From NCBI GenBank assembly GCA_015680685.1, contig MNCI01037935.1:201460-265459 (forward strand): a stretch of 64,000 nucleotides of DNA, read 5' to 3'. The notes under the pieces were generated by a model, which was given only the letters and a program-made list of their open reading frames with translations, was not told where the DNA came from and made no database searches. Source of the stretch: Gnetum montanum. Lineage: Eukaryota; Streptophyta; Gnetopsida; Gnetales; Gnetaceae. A program made the translations under genes and the position numbers. Below, piece by piece: positions 11,636 through 23,052 of the stretch (positions are counted from its first letter, which is position 1; every line of letters begins with the position of its first letter).

Positions 11636-12110
11636 TTATTTATGAGGTTGAGTTACCTTCACAACCAACATTGTAGCATCCTTCTTGACTAATATCTTGG
11701 CTTGCTTAATAGTTATAATGTGAATTTTCTTTATTGTTCCTACCCCACTTAGAGCCTTGACTCCATCAGTGATTGACACTTTTAAAATATGGACTTCAAA
11801 GTGGGTGGTAATATCACATGTTTGTAAAAAATACATTCCTAAGATTGCATCAACATCACTTAATTCAAATTCAAAGAATTCATCAATGAAAGAAATGTCT
11901 TGCAAGGTAAAGATAATTTCTTTGTACCTAGTATGCTTGCTTATAGTTGTTCCATTTGCAAGTTATATTCTTAAAATGTTTTTCGAAGGTAAGCTTAATG
12001 TTGATGACTTAACTATAGTTGGTGAGATAAAACAATCACTTTCTCCACTATTAATCAAAATTTTAATTTTTTTTCTTTTAAATGATCCTTCAAAAATTAG
12101 TAAAGAAAAT
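11636..12110 (-). pseudogene. Aspartic protease, chromovirus copy 2
   Basis: The active-site region near 12060 reads KILINSGESDCFIS, with Asn in place of the catalytic Asp of the usual DSGA. The C-terminal part (11905-11636) has the family pattern DVDAILGMYFLQ. It would cleave the Gag-Pol polyprotein. Broken. Confidence 0.7.
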
Positions 12111-12129
12111 TGAAATTTTCTCAGACTTA

Positions 12130-13330
12130 GCATGGCTTATGCTAAAATCTTCTTCATAGCTATCGTGGTGGTTTGGAACTTTCCTTTGGCCATATTTGGA
12201 TTGGATTTTTGATTTTTAGTTTGATTGTTTCTTTGTATTATTTCTCATAATTTTAGACGATCTTACTTAAAATGATCTTCACCACATGCAAAGCATCCAG
12301 ATCAGGTTCTCTTTGTGGGTGTTTTTTCTATTGTTGCATGTTGAAGTGTAGTTCGTACTTAATTTAATTATTTATAATCTTTAGCAATTCTATAGGCTTC
12401 CTTGGCTATTTGAGGTTTATGTGCATGTGTTTGATGATGTAGTTATGTATGTAGTCCACCAATGAACTTTGAAGCCAATTCTCCATCATCCCAATGGCTT
12501 ACATGTCAAGAGAGATCATATAATTCCTTGTAGTAATCTTCCACAGATCATCTTCCCAATCTTAAGAAATCAAATCACATCTTGTACTTTTCAAGGAAGG
12601 AATCTTGTACAAATTTTTGTTCAAAATATCAGAAATAGTTTAGCTAATTTGTAATCAATCCTTGAGATCTTAGTCCATTCCATCATGTTGCAACAAGTCC
12701 TCTCGAATACAAGGAAATCACTTGTGAACATTCTTGGCTCGATAAGTTTAGCATATTGAAGTAATTTTTCATGGTATTAAGCTAATCTTTGCCTTGTCAC
12801 TAGATTTGGAAGCTCCATTATAATGATCAAATTTTACTTTCTTAGCATGAACTTTGGTTAATGATTCCTTTGGTGCATTTTACCAATTCCAATAACACTC
12901 ACCTTCAAGCTTCATTCTTTGGCCTTATGAAGAAATATTAGCACCCTGACATCCAATAGGTGGGGAATTTTTTCTATACTAATTCCTAGGAAGATTTGAT
13001 CTTAGTTTTGATCTCTATAATGTTGGAATTGATCTTGTTGTTGATCCCTAAATGGAAAGTTGTTTGGATAAATTAATTATTTGATGGAGTTTACTAAGGA
13101 ATTCATCTTTTATTGTACTTCTGATAACTCTCCTTTTGAAATTTAGAATAATTTCCTAATTTTTTCAAACATGTTTTGCATATCTATCCTAAACCCTAGG
13201 TATGATTAATGAAGTTCCTCTTGGACATCTTTATTTTCATTAATCTATTGTTCAAGGTCATATATTTGATCATTGACTTGAAACTTCATTATTCTTCAAT
13301 GTACTCTTTATGCTCTAGACATTGGTAGGT
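12130..13330 (-). pseudogene. Gag of chromovirus copy 2
   Basis: Recognisable by the retrotransposon-gag pattern (ATWWNGL near 12680, FEQKFVQDSF near 12600) and a CCHC zinc knuckle near 12290 (CFACGEDHFK, then a stop). Many stops. The N-terminal part is uncertain. Confidence 0.7.
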
Positions 13331-13930
13331 TGAAGAAACTAGGTAAGTTGAAAATTCCTTGGCATCTTTAGTCCCTTTTATGGATCTTATGATAGCTAAT
13401 TATGTCTAGAGGAGGCTAAATTTCCATGAATGAATTTTCTCTTCATGAACACCCAACTGAATACTAAAGACTTTGATTATTATATTTGTTAGGTTTTCTA
13501 CAAAGCCTCTTCATGTTTCAAAATCCTAGATAATGGCTTGAAAAACTAATGTTTCATATTCTATAGGTTGAATTTGATCATTCCATTGTTTCTAGGAGGT
13601 TTAAATCGGTTGGAAATAGTTCTTGTTTTGTTGAAAATGAACTCCAAAATCACAATTTATGGCAATTTTAAGTTGCAAAAATGTTTCATGTTTTTTAAGA
13701 CCTCCTTAGAGGTCATCCATACTAATACTACTCCAAGGTGAGCATGCTTAATTGTGATATTCTTATTCCAATTACTTCTAAGACATTAAAATATTTTTTT
13801 AAAGAATTTTTCTTCATATTTTTAAATTTAAAGTTTACGACATAATTTTGACATTTTCTGAATTTTTCCTATCAACTAATGGATATTTTTGAATTTCTCC
13901 CTTAGTTGATGGACATATTTTTCATCGCTA

Positions 13931-14352
13931 GGAGGCAGCTTTCTCTAGCATTGATAATTTCCATGAGTGTTGAAGGAGGAAGCTTTTTCTAGCATCAATG
14001 ATGTCTACAGCATGACTTAGGAGGTAGCTTTTTTTGACATTGGCAATGTTCATGGCATGCTAGGGAAGATAGCTTTTTTGATGCTAGTGATGTCCAAGGC
14101 ACATTAAGGGAGCTAGCTCTCCCCAGTGTTGGTAGTGTTTGCTGGTACCAAAGGAGATAGCCTTTCTAGGCATTGGTGGTATTCATGGCTACCAGTAGAG
14201 GTAGTGTTTTCTAGTATTGGTGGTGTTTATAGTGCATTAGGAAAGATAGCTTTTCTTGACACTAATGGTGCTCACGGTGCACCAGGGAAGGTATATTTTC
14301 CCACTATTAGTGGTGTCCATGATGCAAAAGGAAAGGTAGCTTTTTGATGCTA
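13931..14352 (+). repeat. Tandem repeat array, period about 44-45 bp, in chromovirus leader
   Basis: About ten diverged units of the form GGAGGTAGCTTTTTT followed by a variable part and TGTTCATGGCATGCTA. It is the same array as at 4860-5215 in the opposite strand, which matches the opposite orientation of the host element. The overlapping ORFs are by-products of the multiple-of-three period. Confidence 0.8.
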
Positions 14353-15304
14353 GTAGATAGTGGTGCAATGGATTCAATAGTGAGCAATGGTGGCAGGTGA
14401 GGATTTCATGCATGCAGCATGTAGCAATGATGGCAAGGATTTTGTAGATGGTGGCAGTGGTACTGCTATAAAGTGTTGTTGTAGAGGACAGTGTGCACAA
14501 CCACAGTGTTAACATTGGATGGTAGGATGACCAAGTATTTAGGTGCATGTTGACATTGAGTAGGTTGTTATTCAGTGTTGGGATGGCCCCTTTCCCAAAA
14601 TCATTATCTACGTAGAGCAATGTCACATGATGCCATTCGAACTGCACCATAATGTCAACGATGGTGTGCATCTACATCAAATCACTCTTTAAGGGGCATG
14701 CAAAGAAGGGAAAGATATACATGGCTAGCAACATGTTTGACACCACGAATGTCACTAGTGGAACCTGCACTATGTCCACCAATCCTGCCACATGCTTTAC
14801 CATAGCTAAATTTTGTGGACCAATTATTATCATCATCTCACTTCAACGAAGTTGTTGCACTTGGAAAGCTCTGGTTATGGCACTCTGCATGGAACTACTT
14901 ATGTCATCAATGGTGAATGATGTGGATGACGTAGGTAAGGGTGACATAGGCTAAAAATGATGTGATAGATTGAGAATGGTTGATGCTATAGCTATGTGGC
15001 TATGTGGCCATATGAGGAGAATTGCCCCCATGTAAGGCGATGCTGCCCAACGACTACGATCTTCATGGGCTAGTGTGGTTCTTATGGGTTTGCACTACCT
15101 CAAATTTGTTTTAAAATAATATTGAGATTTTCATTTGAACCTGCAACCTCCTATTACTTTGTCTTCATTAAAAAAAATTATTTTTTAGTAAATAACATGC
15201 AAAATGAAAAATTATGTATCTTCCAAATGATAAGTCATATTTTGATGAAATTAATACTATTGAAATTTTCTCAAATAGTACTACATCATCAACTTATGAA
15301 AATG

Positions 15305-15895
15305 CTATCTCGACTCCATTCATGAATAATTGTACCACTTGAAAGAGTCCAAATCTTGCGACTTCAAAGGAGATTACAAGTTGGTGTAAGCTAGTGTTGC
15401 ATCCTCTTTTCATGTTATGCTCGAGGGTGTTCCAAAAGTTAGCAAAGATCTTGAATAGCTTTTAGAAGAATTGAAGAGTGGCACTTGCCTTTCTTGTTAT
15501 TTGTTAAATTGTGAACATATCCTCCAAATTGATAATGATTGAATTCACATAAGTAATTCTTGTTTTCTCTTTTTCTTTATTTTTTTTATTCTTATTATTA
15601 TTTTTATACCCATAGCCTTAATCTTCTGTATGCAAAGGAAAGAGAGAGAATGGTAGGAAGATGTGGCCTAACAAATCCTTTAGGTGAATCTATTGGAAAG
15701 TGAACTTGCAAAATTGGATGAGGCACAAGATGCAACAAAGAGTGTCATCTAATACATCAGATAACTATGCAATGGTTTGGTTATATGCTAGGTGGTAATC
15801 AATAAGAATGATGCTATGAAGGAGGAATGTGAGGTCTAGTAAAAAGTTGTTATTGATCTTCTCAAGGTCTTTAAACTAGATGACTGATTTTCCTC
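15305..15895 (+). pseudogene. Possible captured host gene fragment inside chromovirus leader
   Basis: Two stretches read coherently on the plus strand, antisense to the element. About 15325-15543 gives CDFKGDYKLV, then FHVMLEGVPKVSKDLE and LLEELKSGTCLSCYLLNCEH. About 15690-15888 gives LLESELAKLDEAQDATKS and KEECEV...KVVIDLLKVFKLDD, ending at a stop. A T-rich stretch with GTAATTCTTG at its start and TATGCAAAG at its end separates them, like an intron. Sister leaders show nothing similar. The family is not recognised and several stops interrupt it. Confidence 0.3.
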
Positions 15896-15905
15896 TTTTT
15901 TCTTC

Positions 15906-16012
15906 CTCCATATCCTTCTTTTTGATGTATCCCATTCATATATTTCCATATTCCTCTTCTTGATGTATCCCATTCATATATTTTCATATCCCTCTTCTTA
16001 ATGTATCCTCAT
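15906..16012. repeat. Tandem 38-bp repeat
   Basis: GATGTATCCCATTCATATAT followed by a CTTCTT-rich tail occurs about 2.5 times in direct succession. Confidence 0.8.
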
Positions 16013-16039
16013 TCAAAAACTAATAATAAAATTTCCTAT

Positions 16040-16235
16040 TATATATATATATGTTTTTTTTCTCTCTCTTTTTTGTATCTTTCTTCCACTTTGTCTCTTG
16101 AATTATGGTTTGCTTTGATACCAAATGTGACATATAATATATATATATGTTTTTTCTCTTTCTCTCTCTCTCTTTTGTATCTTTCTTCCACTTTGTCTTC
16201 TGAATTATGGTTAGCTTTGATACCAAATGTGACAT
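16040..16235. repeat. Tandem duplication of the PBS-LTR junction (about 95-100 bp units)
   Basis: Each unit has a TA microsatellite, a CT-rich tract, GAATTATGGTT and GCTTTGATACCA (the complement of the primer site), then the first LTR bases TGTGACA. The left unit (16040-16133) continues into TA repeats and the right unit (16134-16235) into the real LTR. Confidence 0.85.
16214..16225 (-). promoter_or_regulatory. Primer-binding site (tRNA-iMet type)
   Basis: The minus strand reads TGGTATCAAAGC just inside the 5' LTR. This is one change from TGGTATCAGAGC, the usual site complementary to the 3' end of initiator tRNA-Met. A second copy lies at 16112-16123. Confidence 0.85.
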
Positions 16236-16718
16236 CTCATTTCCAAATGTTAATAAAAAATGATCGTTCATTACTTTAGTCTATCACATGCATGGAAATC
16301 AAATGGAAATATAATCAATCACGCATATAACTTGGAATATAATATTGAGGCATAGGATTGATTAGGAAGGAAAACAAAGGAAAAACTTCATTGATGTTTG
16401 GATGGTACATTGTAACTTCCTCTAGGTTATCTTCATATGAAACTGAAGACCCTAAACATAATCTAGCACTACCACCATGGTTAGACTATCTAGCCGAAGG
16501 GGTTTCCCACTTCACCTAGCTCTTGTCACTTTTAGTTATTGGCTCCAAACTCTATGTTGATATGACCTCTAAGCCCAACCTCAAATGCCATAGGTCAAAA
16601 CCATTTCTAAGGGATACCATGAATAGTTACAACTCCTCATAACAAGGAATCCCTTCTTTTCAAGGTTAATTACATATTAAAGTATAATTCCACCCTCAAC
16701 AAGGGATGATATCTTACA
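16228..16718 (-). mobile_element. 5' LTR of chromovirus copy 2
   Basis: 491 bp, bounded by TGTGACATCTC on the left and ATATCTTACA on the right. The primer site lies immediately to its left, which fixes the element as minus strand. It aligns with 8273-8763 throughout. Confidence 0.88.
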
Positions 16719-16923
16719 AATTTTGTCCCTTTTTTACCAAAATTTGTTGCGATTGATGTTAACTTTCATTGATGGGAAAACATCTTCTTTATTAGCATAG
16801 CTCATCTTGAACATGATGAACATCTAAAAATGGTTCATGAATCATACTAGATCGTGGCTCATGACTCATTATTAGGCCCTTGATTCTAAATGTTCTTGAA
16901 TCATGATTTTCTCTAATGCATAT

Positions 16924-17197
16924 TATGACATCGCATTCCTAGATGTCATGGAAAATGTCAAATATATGTAACATTTAATATTATGTTTAATGAAGGTAGC
17001 ATGGAAAATATAGAAAAAATTAGAAAATAACTTTATTAATAGTAGGATTGGAAATAAATGAGTGTATCTAGGTTAAGCTCTAAGTATTTCTTGATGTTAT
17101 CTTCCTTTAATGTTTATTCCCTAGAGACAATCTAGCATTGTCACCATGGTTAGTCCTATACCCAACCAAAAGTGATGACTAGTCATCTTCTTATCCC
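16924..17197 (-). mobile_element. Truncated chromovirus LTR
   Basis: Blocks shared with the neighbouring LTRs appear in order: TGACATCGCATTCCTAGATG, the ATAACTTTATTAATAG region, and CCCTAGAGACAATCTAGCAT followed by CACCATGGTTAG. It stops abruptly where the copia LTR begins, so the copia insertion probably cut it. Confidence 0.65.
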
Positions 17198-17199
17198 AT

Positions 17200-18396
17200 T
17201 GTTGATCTTTGGGTATGTTAAAACCTTAAGAAAATTGGAAAACAAAGTATGTTTTCATTGTGATGTGTTTATAGGACAAGATTATGGACAAGGACCTCAT
17301 AAGCAAACTAGGAGCAAGATCAAAGGACTCAAAATGAGAACTACAAAAAGATGACAAAGTTGGGGCTACAAATACTTAAGGGATTATGGATGAGTATGAA
17401 GAGTTCAAGATAAATGTGTCTATTTGTGTTGATTTTATTGTAGATTATTCCTAGTTTTTTAGCATGTTTCAGGGTTTTTTTGGCTCATTTTGATGAGTCT
17501 AGGAGGTTATATGATATATGGGGACTTGTTTGAAAGCATTTTGAGGGTCACAACATTAAAACAAGTAGTTTCATTTTTCGGCCCTATAAAAGAGATGTCT
17601 TCCCAAAGATGTCTTCTTAGAGACATCTCCTTTGAAGAGTAGATGTCTTTTAAAAATAGTAGACATCTTTCTAGATTTGAGGTTGAATTCAAAAAGATGT
17701 CTCAATCTCGAAGAAGACATCTACACTAGCCGCTAAGTGACCATTGGACAAATTCCAAGGTAATTTTGGAAACTTCAAAGCTATAAGAAGATATTAATTC
17801 TTGAGAATAGAGCAAGCAAATACATGTGAATGTGAATAGTATATATCAAGCCATCAGTGTCTAATCTAGTATACTTGTGTACTTCATTGTAACATCATTT
17901 TGTACTATTGTATTGATTATTTGTTGTATTATACCTTAAAGTATAAGGAATTTTAATTTAGTTACAATATTTCCTTATAATTTTGTTTTCTCTTTGGTTT
18001 CCCTACATGGTTGATGTGCTTCTTGCGAGAAGGCATTATTCTTGAGCTTGTTGAGATCTTACAGGATTGAGTGTTGGTACAGTGTCACAACACTTCGTTG
18101 TAGAGATCAAGTTTGTAAAGGTTGTGAGATCTTGGAAGCCACATTCTAAGCTCTTAATAAACTTGCGAGGTTGAGTGGATTTGTAGTGACAAATCACTCT
18201 GTTATGAAGCTTAGAGCTTGTACAGGGTGTGGTATTCTTTGAACCATATTTTGAGAGGAATAAAGTTTGGAGGTGTGTAGCGAACTACCCTTTGAGTGTG
18301 GACTACCAAATATTGGGAACCACATGAAAATTGGTGTGTGCTTTGTGTTAAAGAATTTTTACTTAGGAAATTGATCCATACCCCCTCTTATTTTCA
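17200..18396 (+). mobile_element. 5' LTR of a SIRE/Maximus-like Ty1-copia element
   Basis: The right edge is set by the primer site 12 bases downstream of a terminal TTTTCA. The left edge (TGTTGATC, 17200) is chosen because the chromovirus LTR match ends there. No second copy of this LTR is in the window, so the boundaries are tentative. Confidence 0.5.
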
Positions 18397-18408
18397 ATGA
18401 TTCTCAAG

Positions 18409-18420
18409 TGGTATTAGAGC
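18409..18420 (+). promoter_or_regulatory. Primer-binding site (tRNA-iMet type) of the copia element
   Basis: TGGTATTAGAGC differs by one base from the canonical TGGTATCAGAGC and sits between the LTR and gag. Confidence 0.8.
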
Positions 18421-18499
18421 AAAGTACTCTTCCTTTGACATCAACTTCAAAAGTGAACAATAGAGGAAACATCTTATGCAAAGCCACCCATGAACAACG

Positions 18500-20335
18500 T
18501 ATTTGACTTTGCCTATTGGAAGGCAAGGATGTAGGGCTTTTTTGAACTCATGGAGTTTGGAGATTGGGAATCCATCCTTGAAGTCTACACATCGCTCATT
18601 GATAGCACAACAAAAGCCATCAAGTTGGGGAGCAAATGGACACATGAAGAAAAAGATACGTTCATGTTTGATTCAAAAGAAAAAATTTGTTTATGTTGTG
18701 CTTTGAACAAATTTGAATTTAATAGAGTTGCTAGTTGTAAAATGGCCAAAGAAATTTTCATAACTTTAGAGGCTACTTATGATGGAACTTCAATAGTTAA
18801 GCAATCTAAACTCTTAGTTTTGTAAAGTGAGTATGATAAACTCAAAATGAGAGGAGAGAAAATAAAATATTATTTCTTTAGAGAAAATGATCTTGTTGTG
18901 GCTATTAGAGGTACTAGTAAAGATTTACTTGAAAGTAATGTCATATTTAAAATGATTAGAAGTCTCTAATTGGAATTTAGACCAAAGGTCATAACCATGG
19001 AGGAGATTAAAGACTTTTCTTTTAAAATTTGAATAGCTTAAAAGTGTTGTTATTTCTTATGAAATGAACCTCATAAGAGAAGGGGCTATTCAAGAAAAAC
19101 CCGTAGCCTTAAAATCAACCTCCAAAGAAAAGGAACCTGCTGAACAAGATACAGGCAACAAAGAGGAGATAGCTCTTATCTTAAGAAGGCTACAAATACT
19201 TATTGCAAGAAGAAGTAACAACTTCAATAAACAAGGATCCAATCAATTTAAAGGTAAGGAAAGAGATAAGGAAAGAAATAGAACCTTTTCAAATTCTAAC
19301 TTTAATTCCTCTTCAATAGAATGTTGGGTATGTGGTGGAAGAGGCCATGTGACCTCCAAATATCCTAATAGATGCAGGTTATAATAGAGGGACAAAAATA
19401 TTGAGTAGATGAAGAAGACTAACCTCTATACAAGTTGGGATGATGAAAAGAAAAATGTGAATGAAGTGGATGGTGATGCTCAAAATTCACACCTCCTCTA
19501 TGTGGATCTTATAGATGATGATGCTAGCTTCTCAAATGATGAACTAAATGAGGAGGAAAGGTTTAATTTGATATCTAATGAATTATTATCTTTTCAAAAT
19601 ATCTGAAATAAGTTAAAAAGAAAGTTAAGACAAAAGATCATAAGATCTCTCTATTAAATTCAACAATTTCCAATCTTGCCAAAGAACTCTCAAACCTAAG
19701 GGTTGAGAATGAAAAACTAACCTTGTCTTATGAGTAGGCTAAAGTGGAAATTGCAAATGTAAAACTTGTGAATGAAAGGCTAGTTAAAGGGAAAGAGTCA
19801 CTTCGGATGGTCTTAGGACAAGGAAAAATTCTATATAATAAGAGTGGGCTAGGATGTTGTACACAAGATGAATCATCTACACCAAATCCATCTCAACCTA
19901 AGGCTACTCCAAAGAGTGAAGAATGAATAGACACTACATCTCAAACAAGAGTAGCTTCTAGGTATGATTACTTTAAGTATTATAGGAAAGTAAGATGTTA
20001 TTATTGTCATAAATTTGAGCACAAACAATGGGAGTGCAATTGAAAATATTATCACATGAGCACTTGATCATATCATAAGACTCCTTGTTCTTATTTGAAT
20101 ATGCCTAGAAAGGATTTTTCGTAGGGTAAGAAAATAAGCAAAAAAATTGTAGAGGAATCAAGAAAGATTGGACAACTCAAAAGAATGAGGGATTTCAAAA
20201 TGTTTGGAGAATCAAGAGAAAGGAACCTAAGAATGAGAAGACACTATCTAGCTAATTTGTGAAAGGAAGTCAAGCATTGAAAATTGAAGAAGTATATGCA
20301 AGAAGAAAAATCTCGAAAGAGGAATCTCATTCTCT
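18500..20335 (+). pseudogene. Gag of a SIRE/Maximus-like copia element
   Basis: In order: the N-terminal copia gag core (ALNKFEFNRVASCKMAKEI, about 18700-18770, then LEATYDGTS), the LEFRPKV segment near 18980, a first zinc knuckle near 19320 (CWVCGGRGH, whose last Cys is now Tyr in SKYPNR), acidic and coiled-coil stretches, the typical ILYNKSGLGC near 19830, and a second, complete CCHC knuckle (CYYCHKFEHKQWEC, about 20000-20040). Gag coats the element RNA. Stops and frameshifts occur throughout. No protease, integrase or RT follows, so the element is cut off after gag. Confidence 0.88.
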
Positions 20336-20700
20336 AGCACTCTTGGCACCTTAATTATCAATTGCAATTATGGCAAGTCAAGGTAAATCAAGGTAATTTT
20401 TTATTTCCTTTCTTTCTAAATATCATGTTAGTATTTAACTTAGAAAGGCTAACTTGTGTTTATGTGTGCTTACTTCATTTCAAGCTATGGGATGTTAGCT
20501 TCAGTATTCTACAAATGTTAAGATAAGCATTTACAAGAGAAGATATTTGATACTATTATAATTTTTTATTATGGTATCTCTTATGAATGTATGAGCATAA
20601 TGTGATTAATCCTATAATTGAATGAAAGTTTGTGGTTATTGTAACATTTTAAGGTTTTTTTTTTGATAAATCATCTTTTGGAATCTTAATTAGAAACTTC
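20336..20700. other. Junction region with no recognisable gene
   Basis: Lies between the end of the copia gag and the 3' part of a gypsy element. The breakpoint joining the two must fall here. A short frame begins MASQGKSR near 20371 but stops at once. Confidence 0.4.
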
Positions 20701-20809
20701 AAGTAGCAAGCTCAAAACTAGAAGTAGTTAAGACTGGCTACCAGTTGTAGTAGCTATGAATCTAGTTAGAAGATTAACAAACTATCATTAACTTAGAGAA
20801 AAGACCAGA

Positions 20810-21055
20810 GCTTTTGAAGAAGAGCGATGATAATTTGCAATGTGGTACGTTAAAGACAATCAGATGTTTCTACAACTATCATGTTTGTGGAACATGCCAA
20901 ATCCATCCAACATTGGTTCATTAGCATGAACAATCCACGATCCAAAAATGGAAGAAGAGAAGTTGTAGGTGCTTCTGAATAGATACCAATTTAAGAAGCC
21001 TAATTACAAGGGGAAGAAACCTATGGAAGAGCGACCTCCACCTAGAACAACATAA
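20810..21055 (+). pseudogene. Accessory ORF (3' part) of a TGATGAG-family element
   Basis: 82 codons with stops, aligning codon for codon with the C-terminal 84 codons of the ORF at 35812-36249. The only length change is an in-frame two-codon deletion. Shared features are EEE, a WYVK-x-NQ-x-F-x-QL block, PSNI, VLL-x-RYQ-xx-KP and a KGK-x-PMEE-x-P tail before the stop. A stop codon near the middle is TGA here and TAG in the other copy, consistent with independent loss of an ancestral TGG. It lies about 200 bp before the polypurine tract. Function unknown; I recognise no family. Confidence 0.7.
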
Positions 21056-21260
21056 GGCTACACTCAACCTTGCTAGATTTTGTTTTTTTCCTTTTTAATT
21101 TTTTATTAAAATTATCTTATCATGTGTTCATTTTTGTAAACTCCACTATGTCACTAGAGAATCATGTGTATAGAAGTTAGTGTTATATAAATATACCTCC
21201 CAAGTTTGTAAGAAACTCCATCCTCATTTTTTTTAGCTTGAGGATGAATTTTTAGTCAAT

Positions 21261-22214
21261 CATGGGGGTATGATAAATCCAAAAATTTCAAGTCAATGAT
21301 ATCTTATGTATGATATCATATCTATAATTTTTTAGATATGTTATCATAGTTCAACATATGTTATTGTATAAATGATATCACAGGGTGTGTGCTAGCCTAT
21401 ATAAGCAACACTTGGACATAGACATCCATAGTAGATTTGACAGCCTAGTGACAAAACTCTTTTAGTTTATTTTCTTGAATTCAGTACTTAGTAGTGTGTG
21501 CCTATAGTGTGATGTTTTATAATTGAATGGAATCTTTATTTGAGTGTGATGTAATTGGATGCATTGCATGATTGGCAATAAAGATTGAGATTACTTTACA
21601 TCATTGTAGAAATACTTAGTTTTATTTTAGTTTACTATTTTATTGTTTTCATAATTAATGTTTATGATTACTTGTAATTTACTTTTAATGTCATTAAGCT
21701 AAATGAGTATGACTGATCTCAAGCATGTAAGTGTAACTACTTGGTAACCCAGTAGTACTATCACTTGGTACACCTAGTAGTGAGGTACTTGGTAATCATA
21801 GTAGTAGTTGCACAAAGTCCAAGTGTGATCAGAAGATTAGGACTAGTTACTTATTGCATAGGCTAGGTTAGATTTGTTTTATTGTCACTTAGATTTACTT
21901 TCATTTCATGTTTACTAGGAGCCCAATGGCCAATACAACATCAATATCATATACCTCACTATGAGTTAGACCATATGCATTGATTTTACTAACTCATGTG
22001 GGAAGACGATAATCACGAATGCTAATCAATTACTGGTATAATTGCATTGTCTTATTTGTAGAATTCAATCAAGATTTCATGTGAACACTCATATCTTGTA
22101 TGGTTGGATGTTGGATACTCCACCAATCATCACCAGTCCATGGAATTCAACTCCATCATACAAGAATGCTTGTGATTTGTATGGTTGGGTTTAGGGCTAC
22201 TTTGTCACTCATCA
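21261..22214 (+). mobile_element. Polypurine tract and 3' LTR of a TGATGAG-family element
   Basis: CATGGGGGTA (21261-21270) is the same tract as at 36413 and 58877. The LTR starts TGATAAATCC at 21271 and ends ATCATCA at 22132 or, after a duplicated terminal segment, CACTCATCA at 22214. A U5 hairpin is present: outer stem CTGATC (21713-21718) with GATCAG (21827-21832), inner stem AACTAC (21735-21740) with GTAGTT (21804-21809). More diverged than the other LTRs of the family. Confidence 0.8.
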
Positions 22215-22249
22215 CCAATGTTTCAACAATTCCTTGAGCTTCTTAAGGT

Positions 22250-23052
22250 ACTTAATTAGTTAGTACACCAAGTTAGAGCAAGGGTAATGATCCTACCAAA
22301 ATTTTTTGACAAATTCATGCAGTTATTCTCCTTGCAACTAGTATCTATTAAATTTGAAAGGGGCCTTCCAAAAAGTTTGGATTCCTTAGGATAGGACAAT
22401 AGACCTGTGATCAAACGTATGTTTAGGTAAGGTAGAGAGGAGAAAAGTATGTAATCAAAGAATCTTTCTATTAATAATATCTTTGTTAATCTTGGTTTGG
22501 ATGAGGAAGATATTAATTCTATAATTAGACCATGAGAACTAGCTACTAGTGAGGTTAAGATCCATAAAATTTTCCTTTTAGATAAGATTTTCAAAGGTAT
22601 CTATCTTATACTAATTCCATCTTATGTATTCCATCTTTTTTCTTGATAGTTAACATTGATTAAAAAATTTCATATTTACTATAGGATCATCGGGTGATGA
22701 AATCCCCAAAATCTTTATCAAGATGAAAAATCTATCACTAGAATTCTAAGGTCCATAAAATTTTATGAGAATCGTATTATGAAAATAATCCATGATCATC
22801 ACATAGTTGACATATTCAGCAAAATGACATCAAATTATATGTCAAACAAACTACTAAATCACCTTCTCATCTATTTGTCAAGGAAGTAGCTAAAGTCCAA
22901 GAGGACCAAGCAAGCTTCTCCTCCTCGTTCACTTGCAATTTAGTTTCTTGCAAGAAATTATAAGCAACTCAAGATTCTCTTACAAGGTCCTTTAGGATCC
23001 TAAGTTAATCAAGAGTACCTAGATCCCTAGAGTTCCATGAAAGAATGATCAT
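22250..23052 (-). pseudogene. LINE (L1-type) ORF2 endonuclease fragment
   Basis: The minus strand from 23052 reads MIILSWNSRDLGTL, then LKDLVRES and NFLQETKLQ. This matches the conserved start of plant L1 ORF2 endonuclease (ILSWNCRGLG ... FLQETK). After a frameshift, 22594-22256 continues with a segment placed like the endonuclease C-terminus. The endonuclease nicks target DNA to prime reverse transcription. It is truncated at the left, next to the LTR at 22214; no LINE RT motif was seen. Stops present. Confidence 0.65.

Larger units (their letters stand above)
8273..16718 (-). mobile_element. Chromovirus LTR retrotransposon, copy 2 (complete but decayed)
   Basis: 5' LTR 16228-16718, iMet primer site 16214-16225, long leader with tandem repeats, gag, PR, RT-RNase H, integrase with chromodomain, purine tract, 3' LTR 8273-8763. 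Total about 8.45 kb. The five bases flanking each side (GATGT and AATTT) do not match, so the duplication is lost or a boundary is a few bases off. Confidence 0.85.

Noticed and set aside
14126-14671. ORFs on both strands of 73 and 144 codons
   Set aside because: They run through or next to the 45-bp tandem array of the chromovirus leader; openness follows from the repeat period and base composition.
16001-16279. Overlapping ORFs with repeated Ser/Leu/Tyr-rich segments
   Set aside because: Translation of the duplicated TA and CT tracts next to the chromovirus 5' LTR.
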